Shown here in pieces: positions 23,794 through 34,654 of a DNA stretch of 64,000 nt; position 1 is the stretch's first letter, and the number at the start of each line of letters is the position of its first letter. Position numbers and translations under genes: made by a program. Below the pieces are notes generated by a model that had not been told where the DNA came from, did no database searches, and saw only the letters and a program-made list of their open reading frames with translations. Origin of the DNA: Myotis daubentonii (Eukaryota > Chordata > Mammalia > Chiroptera > Vespertilionidae); assembly GCF_963259705.1 (NCBI RefSeq), contig NC_081846.1, positions 90,160,641 to 90,224,640 on the forward strand, given 5' to 3'.

Positions 23794-24814
23794 CTGCGGG
23801 GAAAAGAAACAAGATGCATCAACAAAGTCTGCCCCCAAAGGGCACGCCACGCCTCCTCTGAAAATAGCTGCGGCCTCCATGGGGCGGACCCCTCTCTGGG
23901 GCTTTCCCCTGGAGAGATGGGAAATGCCTCACTAATCCTCCCGCACTGCACGCAAAAGGCCCTTTCCTTTCTCTTGGCTTTCACACAAGTCTTCTCCCTG
24001 GAAATTCTGTGCAGCTTTTACAGTATTTATCTCCCCACTGAGATTTTCTCGCCAAATTCTTTGCTGCAAATAATCAAACAAGTAAAGCCTTCTTAGAAGC
24101 CAGGAACCTGCTGTGTAGGATTAACATGAAATGGAAAGCAGGCGCTCATTCCACATTTCTCCCCCCTCCTCCCCATTTTGTCCTTGGAGCCATCGCTGTT
24201 TCCTTTTCTCCATTGGTTCTGACCTTCAGGTATGGACACTGGGGGGTTTTTTTGGGCAAATATCTCCGTTTGGCAGAAGTTCGGCCCTGGGGGAGGAGAG
24301 CCTCGCCGGGTAGTTGTCGCCTACATGAACCCCATCTCACAGGTGTAAGCAAAAGCCGCTACTGGGGTTCTTCAGGCCTTTATTGCTAGAATCGTTTTTA
24401 GGGAACCCTTCACGGCTCACCCACCACTAATTTCAGTTTCACCTCTTTGCTGTCTGACTCCTCTATCTAAGGCAGTATTTCCCCAACCCATTTCACTCTT
24501 TCCGGTCTAGTCAGATCTTGCCGGTTTCTTTCAAACTCTACTCTGAATATTTAAATGATATCCCTGGAAGGGATCCTCATTGTCTTCAGGTTTATCTGAA
24601 AGAGAAGGAACCTGGGACCCTTTTATCTGGGTGCCCTTGGGGAGTGACTGATCAGGACTAGTAACCATTTTCCTGGCTCCTACTGCTGGGACTTCCTTTC
24701 TGCCGCTTTTTGCCGAGCAGTAGCTTCTGCTGCGAGAGAAGTCACTGGCTGTGACCTGTGGTAAGTGATTACATGATTTATTACCCTTCACTTATGAAAC
24801 TAGACTGTAGTAAT

Positions 24815-25160
24815 ATCTGTTATTTTTTGAGCACTTGTCATATCAGATACTGCACTGAAGCATATTTCGAAATATATTCTTCTCTGGAACATTATGAAGT
24901 AAGCAGTATTGTCCCTGTATCACAGACCGGGGGGTGATATCATCCATAAATCAACGACGTGGCCAAGGCCACACACAGTGTCCAGGAGCAGGGCCCCAGG
25001 CACTGTGTTTTTGGCTTTACTATCCATACCTCTCTAGACATGTGAACAACTTTTAGACAATCACTGTGTGTTTTATTTCTGAATTTCTACAAAATTAATT
25101 AACAATATTTAAGTACCTACTGTGTGCCAGACACTGTTCTAGGTGCTCCCAGAGCCCACA
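24815..25160 (-). mobile_element. MIR SINE remnants
   Basis: Two ancient pieces. 24815-25005 has a conserved MIR reverse-complement layout ending in GTGGCCAAGGCCACACACAG. 25096-25160 contains CTACTGTGTGCCAGACACTG, the MIR/L2-shared 3' core. Both are common relics in placental genomes. Confidence 0.7.
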
Positions 25161-26389
25161 GCTCCTGGAAGCTTTCATTGATCCCTTGCTCCGGTAAATG
25201 GATCCTCACCTCATGGTGCCTCTTTCTGCTCTAACTTTGCATTACGCTGCATCATAATGACCCACTTTTTCTCTCTCATCCTCTCCAATAACCTATTGGC
25301 TCTTTGAGAATATGGATATCTTATCAATATATGTCTTCTAAAGGGTCTACTACAAAAACATGGCAAAATAATTTCTAGCACAAGTTTGCTGAGTGGTTAG
25401 GTAAGCGTCCGTGTTGCTTCCATTTCTACCTCATAGGCTAGGAAGACAGAGCGCATGGCACCACCAGGATGCCTGCTGTGCAGGAGGTGCCCATCCCCAG
25501 GCTCAGGGATTCAGATGCCCTAAGGAGCTTCTTCCTGAGCTACCTCGGAGCTCTCAGCTGCCTTCCTTTTCTCTGGAACTGCCCCTCCCAGCAGGGGCAG
25601 GGGTCCTCCTCCACAGTGCAGGTGGGGCAGAGGCTGAAGTGAGTGGGGATTTCCTGCTGCGTGGAAAGCAGCGGCAGGATTCGGAGAAATGAGGTTCAGC
25701 TGAGCTTCCTCTGGCTCCGGCCCTCACCTCCTCCCCAGGCTCCACAGGGTCGGCTTCCTGGGGAAAGGGTCACCGGACATTGACAGGCTTATGCTCAGAT
25801 GTCCCCCATGGAGAGACAACGATTCAAGTGCATGACTCATTCCTATCCTCTCCTGCTTGAAGGGACGTACCAGATGGCTAAGGAAGAGAGAGGGAGGCAA
25901 ATGGTAATTAAAGGAGTTTAGAAAAATGAGTATTTGTAGAGGTTTGGAGAGGAAGGTAGAGGGACTCAAAAGAGACTGGAGGCTAGTGATGGAGTGTGGT
26001 CCACGCAGCACACGGGATGAGGGCACCTGAAAACTATACTGATTCAGACGCTGTGACCAATGTAAACAATGTAGGAAATGCATAAGGTAAAAGCAGCATA
26101 GAGGGGCATTAAGGGGGTACCACAAACATTTATTCTCAGGAATTCTATATGTACGAGATGGCCTAGTCGAGGGCATCATTTAAGTATTCAGTGGGAAGTG
26201 CATTTTTGTTTTAGACTTTATTGTTACTTTCTGGTTTAACATTTTTATTCCTAATTAACGATTGGAGGCTCAGGTCTGTCACCTGGCTGAGAAGCGTGAC
26301 TGACCTCAGAATCTGGGACCCTGCCACTGACTGAGATGAGAAAGGGAGGAAAATGCCGAGATGCCAGGCCGCGGGCTTGGTTCCTTAGC

Positions 26390-26575
26390 TCTGCTCTTTC
26401 ATATGATATTTACAAGAACTGACTGAGCTCAGTTCTATCTGCACCCCCCTTTTCTAAAGGTAAGTATGCTGATGCTTGGGGAGGTGAGTCCAAGACACAT
26501 CGCTGGTCCAAGACACATAGCATCAGTAAGGAGCATGGATTCACACCCGGGTCTGTTTACACTGGGAATGCCTCT
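26390..26575 (-). mobile_element. Probable MIR remnant
   Basis: Weak match to the MIR reverse complement: a TAAAGGTAAG-like segment, then CAAGACACA, then ATTCACACCCGGGTCTG, the counterpart of the MIR tRNA-like B-box region. Confidence 0.5.
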
Positions 26576-26951
26576 CTTGACCTCCAGATCTTCATCTTTC
26601 AAAAGAAGCAATTAGATACTTGGTTTCAAAAATGCCTGACACCTGCTTCTTCACAGCTTGTTGTTTTGTGGCATTTTGGGCACTGGCTTAATCTGTTTAA
26701 CGTCATAAGTGCATTTTAGATTAAAGCTCAACTTCCCTACCAAAGCATTTTTGCAAGCATCTGTCTTAAAATACACTAATCCCATTACAATTCTCAAAAC
26801 ATCACCAGGAGTTCTTGCTTCTGGCTGCAGACCCAGCCCCCAAGGTTGCCTTCCTGTCATCAGAAATAGAAGAGAGGAGGAGGAGCAGCTCCAGGCCTGG
26901 GGAATGGGAGGATCTGCTATTAGGTGCTGGATGCCTCTGGCTTGCCTGCTT

Positions 26952-27180
26952 CTCACAGGTCTGAGTGCTGCCAGAGACCCTCAGGCCACAGGCCAGTGGG
27001 GGTGGGGAATAGGGGGTTGTGGGTTAGTGTGGTGGTGGGGCAGGGAATGGAGTCTCACAGGTCTGAGTGCTGCCAGAGACCCTCAGGTCACAGGCCAGGC
27101 GGGAGTGGAGGGGTGGGGTGGTGGGGTGGTGAGTTGGGAGTTGTGGGTTAGTGGTGGTGGTAGGGGGGAAATGGAGGAGT
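26952..27180. repeat. G-rich tandem duplication, period 102 bp
   Basis: The block CTCACAGGTCTGAGTGCTGC begins at 26952 and again at 27054. Each copy is followed by a GTGGGG-rich purine-biased tail. The second tail is longer because of extra GTGGGGTG units. The ORFs crossing it are artefacts. Confidence 0.9.
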
Positions 27181-27227
27181 AGAGTAGCCTCCCCTTTTCT
27201 ATTTTTACTGAACAGCTTGTTCTAAAT

Positions 27228-27450
27228 CCGCGGTTCTCAACCGGTGGTTCACGACCCCTTTGGGGGTTGAATGGCCCTTTCACAGGGGTCACCTAAGACC
27301 TTCGGAAAACACATATATAATTACATATTGTTTCTGTGATTAATCACTATGCTTTAATTATGTTCAATTTGTAACAATGAAATTGGGGGTCACCACAACA
27401 TGAAGAACTGTATTAAAGGGTCGCGGCATTAGGAAGGTTGAGAACCACTG
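27228..27450 (+). mobile_element. SPIN hAT transposon, short form
   Basis: CCGCGGTTCTCAACCGG at the left and GGTTGAGAACCACTG at the right. Same interior as the copy at 52320-52541, and about 90 bp shorter than the copy at 5848. Left flank TTCTAAAT and right flank TAAATGGA share only TAAAT, so the target duplication is damaged (consistent with loss of three bases on the right). Confidence 0.9.
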
Positions 27451-28099
27451 TAAATGGAGAGGAAGAAGAAGGGATCGAGAGGGAAGGGGGAGTGTCAGGG
27501 AGGCAAGTACGTTACCTTATTGGTTAAATAAGTTGATTTGAAGTTAAAAAGGAAAAATGTCCCTGCCTCCAGCTCTCTCTGCTCCTTTCATGCTTTGGAA
27601 ATTGTATGTCCTCAACTACTATGTGCTTATCATTGCCTATTAATTGATTGGTGGGAATTCTTTAGAGGGAGAAAATAAAATACCATTTCTTATTCTCTCA
27701 CTTCCCTGTTTGTGTCTTTCATTTGTGGAAAAGAAGTTAGAAATTATATAGAAGGAGGAGGAAAAGCGCATTTTATATACAAATGCTCACCAGAATGCAT
27801 CCCAGATGTCCCCCCAGGACCTCAGTCAAAACATATTCAAACAAGAACTCATCATTTCCATCCCTTTCCTCCTTCAATCTGGCCTAAGTCCAAATTTTCT
27901 CCTATGATTTTCCTTCTTATTTCAAGAGCAAATGTTAGAGTAAGAACATTAAATTATAATCACTCAGGGATTATAATTTGTATTACATATTTGACAGTTA
28001 ATCCCGAATTTACACCCAATCAGGAAAACTGACAGTCAATCTAGATTCTCTCGTAGGCCATATCCACACACCCATGACCTTAAAAGGACAGGGAGCTTT
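27451..28099. other. Intronic sequence, no gene recognised
   Basis: Unique-looking DNA. A 106-codon open frame at 27712-28032 has no recognisable domain and no splice context that I can support. Confidence 0.45.
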
Positions 28100-28724
28100 C
28101 ATGAACTCTGGAAATAAAAGGAGGCCTGCGTGGGAAGCGTGGAGTTTCAAAGGGATTGGTGATAGATGAGAAGGTTGCAAGGGTGCTGGCTCATGGAGAC
28201 CCTCTCAGGTCAGTGCAAGGTCTTTGGCTTTGGACAGAAGAGTAACACAATCTGACTAATCTCTTAACAGAATCCCTCTGGCTACAGTGTTGAGAATAGG
28301 CTTCAGAGAAACAAACAAACAGCAGGGGCCCTTCCATTAAAAGGCAACTGTAAGCTGTAATAACCCAGGAAACGATGAGAGTGGCTTGGAGCAGGGCAGA
28401 AGCTGTTGATCATTAGGATGTTGCAGGAATAGAGATGAAACCGCAATTTTAACGTTGAGCAACTGCAAGAGCAGAGTTGCCATTACCTGAGCTATGGGAG
28501 GTGATGGAAGGTGATGGGTATTTGGAGGAAGATTTTCAACAACTCAGCCTTAAGAGGTTACATTCAAGATGTCTGAGAGACATCCACACACATATGTCAA
28601 GTAGGCAGGTGAATGTATAGGTCTGGAAATCAGGGAAAGGACTGATGTTAGAGATACATTTGGGATTCATTCATCAGCATACAAATGGCATTTGGGATTA
28701 ATTTATCAGCATTTCACATGGACT
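28100..28724 (+). repeat. Old dispersed mammalian repeat, family not assigned
   Basis: Contains blocks familiar from a widespread ancient mammalian repeat: AGAGTAACACAATCTGACTAA, CCTCTGGCTACAGTGTTGAG, AATAACCCAGGAAACGATGAG. It appears to resume after the LTR, at 29319-29460. I recognise the repeat but will not assign a family name. Confidence 0.5.
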
Positions 28725-29318
28725 TGTAACCAGACAACCAAGGGGTCTGGGCTGCCTGTCACTACTTGAGCAAATTAAGCAGAGACAGGGTTGAGTCATA
28801 TATGAGCATTTATTCCAATCCTGCCAGCAGTATGGGAGAGCAGCAGGTCAGCCACAAAAATCTGTTCTGCCCCTCTGCATAAACAAGCTGCTTATACTGA
28901 ATAGAAAGGCAAAGATTACTTGGGAAAGTAAGAATTATAGGCATGGGGAAGTAGGCATGGTATAGTCATTACAGGTTACTAGTCATGCGGGCTGGGGGGT
29001 GGGGCACAGAGGGCAGGTGCCTCTGGGTGCCCTGGGACCAGATTACAGGCGATAGGGGCTGGGGGTTGTAAAGAGCAGGTGCCTCCAGGACTAGACTATT
29101 TCATACATGAAGTTGTAAATCTCTCCATAATGACAGTCAGTTCTCAGAAGGAGGATGGACTGCATTCCGATATTAGCTCCCATGTCCGAGGGCGTATAAC
29201 TCCCAACAAAGTTAGGCTGTGCTTTCTAATCAGAACAGAACCATCGTGGTTAACAGAGCACAATTAATATTTCTTATAATTATAGCTGGTCCCCAATATT
29301 CTATTTCTGCCCCTTACA
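28725..29318 (-). mobile_element. Solo LTR of an endogenous retrovirus, 594 bp
   Basis: On the minus strand it starts TGTAAGGGGCAG and ends CTGGTTACA (TG..CA with inverted TGTAA/TTACA). It has a polyadenylation signal AATAAA at 28809-28814 (reverse). Flanked by a 4-bp duplication GACT (28721-28724 and 29319-29322). A related LTR in opposite orientation is at 53725-54271. Confidence 0.82.
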
Positions 29319-29546
29319 GACTGGGTGAGTGAAATGAGCCACAGAATGAGTGCAGTTTAAAAAGAGAAGACTCTGAAGATGGAGTCCAGGGAGATTCCAA
29401 AGGTTAGAATTTGGAAGTTAAAGGGGGACCAACAAGATAAATTAGACACAAGGTGAAACACCAGGTGAAAGTATGTCCTGCAAGCCTAATGGCAATATGA
29501 CCCAAGAGCCGACAGCAAGTGCTGTGTTAAATGGTGATGAGAAGAC

Positions 29547-29972
29547 TGTGCTAGGGTGAGGGACTGCGGCATGGAAGGGTTACAGAATGTTACAGAATGT
29601 GCTAAGGGGAGGAAATGGGACATGAGAAATTGAATGTGCTGGGAGGGGGGGACTGACGTATGGAGGATTGTGTCAGGGTTAGGAACCATAGAAGAAAAAT
29701 TGCTAAATTGTCTTAGAAAAACAATGTATTATGATACGCTCCAGCCAGGTGTGACTCTGTTTACCCCCCCTTTGTTCTTATGAACTTTCTATGAACTTCT
29801 GAGGTAACACTGTTGTGCTATAAAGGATCATACTGCACCCTTGATCTCTGCCACATGCTCCAAATCTCCCAGAGGGGGAGATAGGCGCTGTGGTCAGCTG
29901 GCCAGCTTAATAAAGGCTCTTAAATTTAAATTCTGAGTCGGTGGTCTATCTCGTTGAGCCAACCCATAACAA
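29547..29972 (+). mobile_element. Solo LTR, 426 bp
   Basis: TG..CA ends (TGTGCTAGGG to CCCATAACA), with a 5-bp duplication AAGAC at 29542-29546 and 29973-29977. AATAAA at 29909-29914 marks R. The U3 part carries four loose repeats of TGTGCTAGGG-type units (29547, about 29600, about 29636, about 29669). No internal retroviral sequence remains. Confidence 0.8.
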
Positions 29973-29977
29973 AGACA

Positions 29978-30618
29978 AGTAAGAAAAGACCATTGGATTT
30001 TGCAAGATAAGGCCATGGTGTCTTGAGAAGTATTATTTTGCTGTAACACAGGGAGAAAAATCATTGATATGGATTTTAAAAAAATAAATGCAAAATTCAG
30101 AAACCAAGTATATATAAAATATCTCCAAGGATGTTAGCAATAAACTAACAGAAAAAATATAATTAGATAACAGGATAAAAGTCCTCCTTCCCTGCCTTAG
30201 AGCATGTTTTTTAGTGTTTTTGTTTGTTTGTTTTCTGTTGTTGTTGTTGTTTGCTATTTATGTAATGTTTGCATAATTTATGCTTTGGGAAGCCATCCGA
30301 TAGAGCTGGTAAATGTTGAAAAGAGAAAGAAAGTGCAGAATGCTGAAGGAATGTTTCTAAGTAGGATATGAGATTTAGCCCACAAGTGGTGGATCAGGCC
30401 TTAGCTAGGGCCATTAACTCTATATAGTCAACAACAAGTCACAGAAAGAGTACAAAGACACAGATGCAGGTGGTTGGGTAAATGTGATGGTGAGTATATA
30501 CCGTCCGAATGTTAAATCTTTTTTCACAAGAAAGAAGAAAAAAATGTCATCTGCTGAGAGTAAGTATGTAGTTAATATTGTTGGTGGTATAGAAGACATA
30601 AGGAGGCTTAAAATGATC
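29978..30618. other. Intronic sequence, no gene recognised
   Basis: AT-rich DNA with a short TTG/TTTG simple repeat near 30217-30252. Nothing else recognisable. Confidence 0.5.
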
Positions 30619-30626
30619 ACCTAGAC

Positions 30627-30861
30627 CAGTGATGGAGAACCTGTGACACGCGTGTCAGAGGTGACACGTGAACTCATATTTTTGGTTGATTTTTCTTTGT
30701 TAAATGGCGTTTAAATATATAAAATAAATATCAAAAATATAAGTCTTTGTTTTACTAAGGTTGCAAATATCAAAAAATTTCTATATGTGACACGGCACCA
30801 GAGTTAAGTTAGGGTTTTTCAAAATGCTGACACGCTGAGCTCAAAAGTTTCGCCATCACTG
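30627..30861. mobile_element. Non-autonomous hAT transposon, 235 bp
   Basis: Same family as 21400-21635 (CAGTGATGGAGAACCT / CGCCATCACTG). Target duplication ACCTAGAC (30619-30626) against CCCTAGAC (30862-30869), 7 of 8 identical. It sits at the left edge of another hAT element. Confidence 0.9.
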
Positions 30862-30868
30862 CCCTAGA

Positions 30869-31080
30869 CTGTGGTCGGCAAACTCATTAGTCAACAGAGC
30901 CAAATATCAACAGTACAACGATTGAAATTTCTTTTGAGAGCCAAATATTTTAAACTTACACTATATAGGTAGGTACATTGTTATCAACTTAATTAGGGTA
31001 CTCATAAGGCTTAGGAAGAGCCACACTCAAGGGGCCAAAGAGCCGCATGTGGCTCACGAGCCGCAGTTTGCCGACCACGG
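30869..31080. mobile_element. Second-family non-autonomous hAT, 212 bp
   Basis: Terminal inverted repeats CTGTGGTCGGCAAACT and AGTTTGCCGACCACGG (one mismatch), with GAGCCGC-type subterminal motifs. Flanks share CCTAG on both sides (ends about 30867 and 31088), a decayed 8-bp target duplication. Its left target site was reused by the element at 30627-30861. Confidence 0.85.
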
Positions 31081-31275
31081 AGTCCTAGGAGATAAAAAAT
31101 ATGATGGATTAAAACAAATAAGGGGTGACTGCTGGGAAGATTTAAAAGTTAACTTCAGGTCATGATTCTAGAAATGATGATGTGGACTCTGCCAATTCTC
31201 TATCGTCTCCTGTGTGATCTTTATACCATGAATTTTACACTGAAATTCTATGGAGTGCCTGCCACATACTGTACT

Positions 31276-31343
31276 TTTTAAAAAATTCTCACTCAAGGAT
31301 ATTTTTCCATTAATTTTTATAGAGAGTGAAAGAGAGGTAGAGA

Positions 31344-31380
<37 letters not shown>

Positions 31381-31508
31381 TGGTTGTCTCCTGCATGTGC
31401 CCTGACCAGGGCCTGGGATTGAACCTACAATCATGGTACATGGCCTTGACCAGGAATTGAACCCACAACCTTTTGGTCCACAGGGCTGACACTCTAACCA
31501 GCCAGGGC
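31276..31508 (-). mobile_element. VES SINE with GA tract
   Basis: Reads on the minus strand from GGCCCTGGCTGGTTAGAG through a B-box-like GGTTCAATCCC, then a (TC)n tract and A-rich tail. Flanked by CACATACTGTACT (31263-31275) and CACATATTGTACT (31509-31521), a 13-bp target duplication with one mismatch. The GA run at 31348-31378 is its internal CT tract. Confidence 0.9.
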
Positions 31509-31767
31509 CACATATTGTACTCTTCAGGACAACTTTACCAATGCTCCCATAGATTCCCTGCCTGAGCACTTTGCTCTCTCTTCATCTAGCCAATTCCTAT
31601 TAACCTCCAAGACTCACTTTAGTCCTAACTTCACCCAGGAATTGAATACTGATGTCCAGTGTCCTCCTCCATGCTCTCATTTCACATGGGCACACTTTTG
31701 TCTTAGCCCTGGCCAGTCTCTCATGATTTCCAGTTCACTCATATGTCTTCCCATTCTACTACAATTC

Positions 31768-31935
31768 AGGGGTTATAATCTTAAGTAGGCATCAGAATCA
31801 CCTGCTGACTCCCTTGCAAAGAAGTTTCTGATTAAGTGGACCTGTTGTAGGGCCCAAGAATCTGCATTTCTAACAAAGCCCCAAGTAATGCTGATGCTGG
31901 TTGAAAGGGTGCAGCAACACTCTGAGAACCATTAT
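31768..31935. mobile_element. MER5-like (hAT-Charlie) remnant
   Basis: Contains CATCAGAATCACCTGC, AATCTGCATTTCTAACAAA and ends CTCTGAGAACCATT, the order seen in MER5-type elements common to placental mammals. Ancient, unlike the young hAT copies nearby. Confidence 0.65.
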
Positions 31936-32069
31936 TCAACCTTTTCAAAGACTGGGCCAAATGTAATTCTTATCTATCTCTAGAACTTGATTCCATACTT
32001 GGCATGGGATAGAAGCTCAGAAAAGTGTTTTTTGAGCATCCAAGGCATAAAAAGAGGAAAATAAGTTAC

Positions 32070-32200
32070 CTGAATGGTAAGTTCTCTTCCCTCTCGGTTA
32101 ATCTTCAAGTGGTGCATCCTTCTATTAGCAAAGTTCTCTACCTCAATGGTGAACACATGGGTTTCTTCCTTGCTCAGCTGATAGTGAACTTGTAAGCTTC
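32070..32200 (-). CDS. CNTNAP5: CNTNAP5 exon, laminin-G domain 4 (first exon)
   Basis: Internal coding exon of 131 bp on the minus strand, with acceptor CATTTATTTTTCAAG and donor GTAACT. It has two leading bases (GA) that complete a glycine codon with the previous exon, then 43 codons: [20 protein letters not shown] ... [22 protein letters not shown], ending in phase 0. Splicing to 23793 gives an uninterrupted frame. This is the beta-strand core of the fourth laminin-G domain of a Caspr-family protein, matching what I know of CNTNAP5 almost residue for residue. No stops or frameshifts, so it looks functional. The preceding exon is not seen within the 31.8 kb upstream. CNTNAP4 is the fallback. 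Confidence 0.88.
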
Positions 32201-32429
32201 CTTGAAAAATAAATGTTAGAAATTAGAATTAAAAATAAGACCCATAAATTTTAGAAGTATGATCAGATTGTATTTTAATTGATCATTATTATTCAATTAA
32301 ATTGAAATTTTAAATTAAATGAGAAATCCATGCTTTAATTATTTTATCATTTAACTTTTTAAAAGATATGTTATTATTATAGCATTTGGGTGCATAAAGA
32401 AATCTCTGAGTATAGCTGCAAAATTAAAG

Positions 32430-32471
<42 letters not shown>

Positions 32472-33099
32472 CAGAAACCAAAATACCAGTTTGTAAAACA
32501 AAATAGCCACAAGTCTATTTTTTAATTGAATTATGAAAATTTTAATAAGACAGAGTGTTTTTCTACTCTTTCTTTAATTCCTACCATATCCTATTCCTCC
32601 TTTTCTTCCTAACTGCCTTCATAAAATTCCATAATCTATAATGTAAAATAACCTAAGGCAGAAGATAAAAAGATAATTTTGGGTTATGAGGCCATTACCT
32701 AACAGTCAGCTAAGAGGAGAAGCTCCCTATAGTCAATCCTGGTTTTCTTATCTCCTCATCTTTTGGTTCACTAGTTGCTTTAGATGGTATTCTCTTTCAG
32801 ACTTCTAATTTTAAGAATCTGAGTGTTTTAATATTTAATTCAACCAAATAAACATAATCAGCATGTGACAATTATGTATCAGTCATAATGATAAGAATCA
32901 CATTCCTGAAGGGAATTTGGAGTCTTTTACAATCTCACACTTTGGCTCATTCATACACATATTCATGTGTATGCATTTGTCCATTTTAGAAATCACTTCT
33001 ATTTCATACATCTTTTCTAACACCTACTTCACAACCATTCATTTTAGATGTCAATAATCTCAATGGGAATCCTGTTAAAGAATTCTGAAGCTTCCTTAA
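32201..33099 (-). other. CNTNAP5: CNTNAP5 intron, proximal part
   Basis: AT-rich intronic DNA upstream of the exon in gene direction, with a (GT)n run listed separately. The polypyrimidine tract and AG acceptor lie at 32201-32220. No other exon-like segment. Confidence 0.6.
32432..32468. repeat. (GT)n microsatellite
   Basis: About 18 perfect GT units about 230 bp upstream (in gene direction) of the CNTNAP5 acceptor. Confidence 0.95.
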
Positions 33100-33749
33100 C
33101 ATCACAATTTATGTCAAAAACACCCCAACAAGGCAAATAAATACCTAAATCAAATATTAACAGGCAGAAAGGGAGATATTGACAAGAACACAATAGTAAT
33201 AGGGTATTTTAAAACCTTACTCACATCAATGAATAGATCATCCAGATCTAATATCAACAAGTGGCTTTAGCAACACATTAGAGCATATGGACTTAACATA
33301 TGCCTCCAGAACATTATACCCCAAATCAGCAGAATGCACATTCTTTTCAAGTGTATCTGCACTATTTTCCAGAATAGACCACATGTTAGGCCACAAAACA
33401 AGTCTCAGAAATTTTAAGAATATTGAAATCATATCATGTATCTTCCTCATTATTGATGTTAAAAAACTAGAAATCTATTGCAATAAGAAAGTTGGAAAAA
33501 AAATACAAACACAGGTTACCAAACAACATGTTACTAAACAATTATTAGGTTAATAAAGTAATCAAGCAGACATAAAACAGTATTTTAAGACAAATAAAAA
33601 TGGAAACACAATGATCAAAAATTGTTAGATGCAGCAAAAGCAGTTAAAAGAGGGAAATTCATAGTGTTGTGCGCCTACATCAAGAAACAAAAAAAGTATC
33701 AAATAAATAATCTAAATTTATACCTAAAGGAAATAGAAAATGAAGAACA

Positions 33750-34654
33750 GAGAGAACCAAGATGGCGGCATAGGTAAACACTGATATATACCACCTCCCA
33801 CAACCACATAAAAATTTCAAATAAAATGCAAACCATCATTCATAACTGCCTGAAATCTAGAGAAGTAAAGAAGAAAGTCCTACAACTAGAGAAGTAAAGA
33901 AAAAAGCACATTGAGACTGAAACTTTGCAGGCCAGAAGGGAGTTGCAAGAAATGTTCAAAGTGATGAATGGCAAGGACCTAAAGATTACTCTACCCAGCA
34001 AAGTTCTCATTTAGAATTGAAGGTCTGATAAAGAGCTTCACAGACAAGAAAAAGCTAAAGGAGTTAGTCACCACCAAGCCAGTACTACATGAAATGCTGA
34101 AGGGGATTTTTTAAGAAGAGGAAGAGAAAGAGGAAGAGGGAGAGGAGGAGGAGGAGGAGGAGGAGGAGGAGGAGGAGGAGGAAGAATAAGAAAAGAAGAA
34201 GAAGAAGAAGAAGAAGAAGAAGAAGAATAAGAAGAAGAAGAAGAAGGAGGAGGAGGAGGAGGAGGAGGAGGAGGAGGAGGAGGAGGAGGAGGAGGAGGAG
34301 GAGGAGAAAAAAGAAAAAGAAGTGAACAATAAACATGGCAATAAGTACATATCTATCAACATTGAATGTAAAAATCAAAATAAAGGAACAAAAAAATCTA
34401 ATGAACAAAATAAACTGATGAATAAAATAGAATCAGAGGCATGGAAACATGGGACAGACTGACAAATCTCGGAAGGAAGTGGGTGGGGGAGACAGGAAGA
34501 TACTAACCAAAGATGTTATATGCATGTGCGCATTACCTCTGCAGACAATAAGGTTGTGAAGGCCTGGAGTGGGGTGGGAACCAGATGGAGGGGGGAAATG
34601 GGAAATAAAAAGAGGAACATCTATAATAATCTCAATAATAAATATTTTTAAAAA
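33750..34654 (+). mobile_element. Internally deleted L1 copy with 15-bp TSD
   Basis: Flanked by a perfect 15-bp duplication AGAAAATGAAGAACA (33735-33749 and 34655-34669). Starts with an L1 5' terminus (AACCAAGATGGCGGCATAGG) and contains the ORF1 C-terminal region (about 33905-34110), a purine tract, and the bat L1 3'UTR (about 34440-34640) with an A-tail. ORF2 is absent. The arrangement is HAL1-like but could equally be a deleted or spliced L1 transcript reinserted by L1 machinery. Confidence 0.88.
34111..34321. repeat. 210-bp polypurine (GAA/GAG)n tract
   Basis: Almost uninterrupted purine run with GAG blocks flanking a GAA block, inside the deleted L1 copy just after its ORF1 end. The long leucine/serine/phenylalanine frames on the minus strand are artefacts. 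Confidence 0.95.

Larger units (their letters stand above)
23794..32069 (-). other. CNTNAP5: CNTNAP5 intron between two LamG4 exons
   Basis: Bounded by donor GTAACT (rc of 32064-32069) and acceptor CCCCGCAG (rc of 23794-23801). It has a phase 0 junction and is about 8.28 kb. It holds MIR remnants, a G-rich tandem duplication, a SPIN copy, two solo LTRs, two hAT elements, a VES SINE and a MER5-like element, listed separately. 23800-24800 and 25160-26390 show no recognisable repeat or exon. Confidence 0.8.

Noticed and set aside
24120..24400. Possible extra exon or promoter in a GC-richer stretch
   Set aside because: No adequate splice pair around the frame, no CpG island by eye, and the reading matches nothing in the host gene.
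26709..27182. 157-codon frame
   Set aside because: Created by the G-rich tandem duplication; no conserved domain and opposite strand to the host gene.
27220..27458. Perfect SPIN target duplication at the second SPIN copy
   Set aside because: The flanks TTCTAAAT and TAAATGGA share only TAAAT, so I report it as damaged.
34085..34408. Poly-leucine/serine/phenylalanine frames on the minus strand
   Set aside because: Translation of the GAA/GAG polypurine tract.
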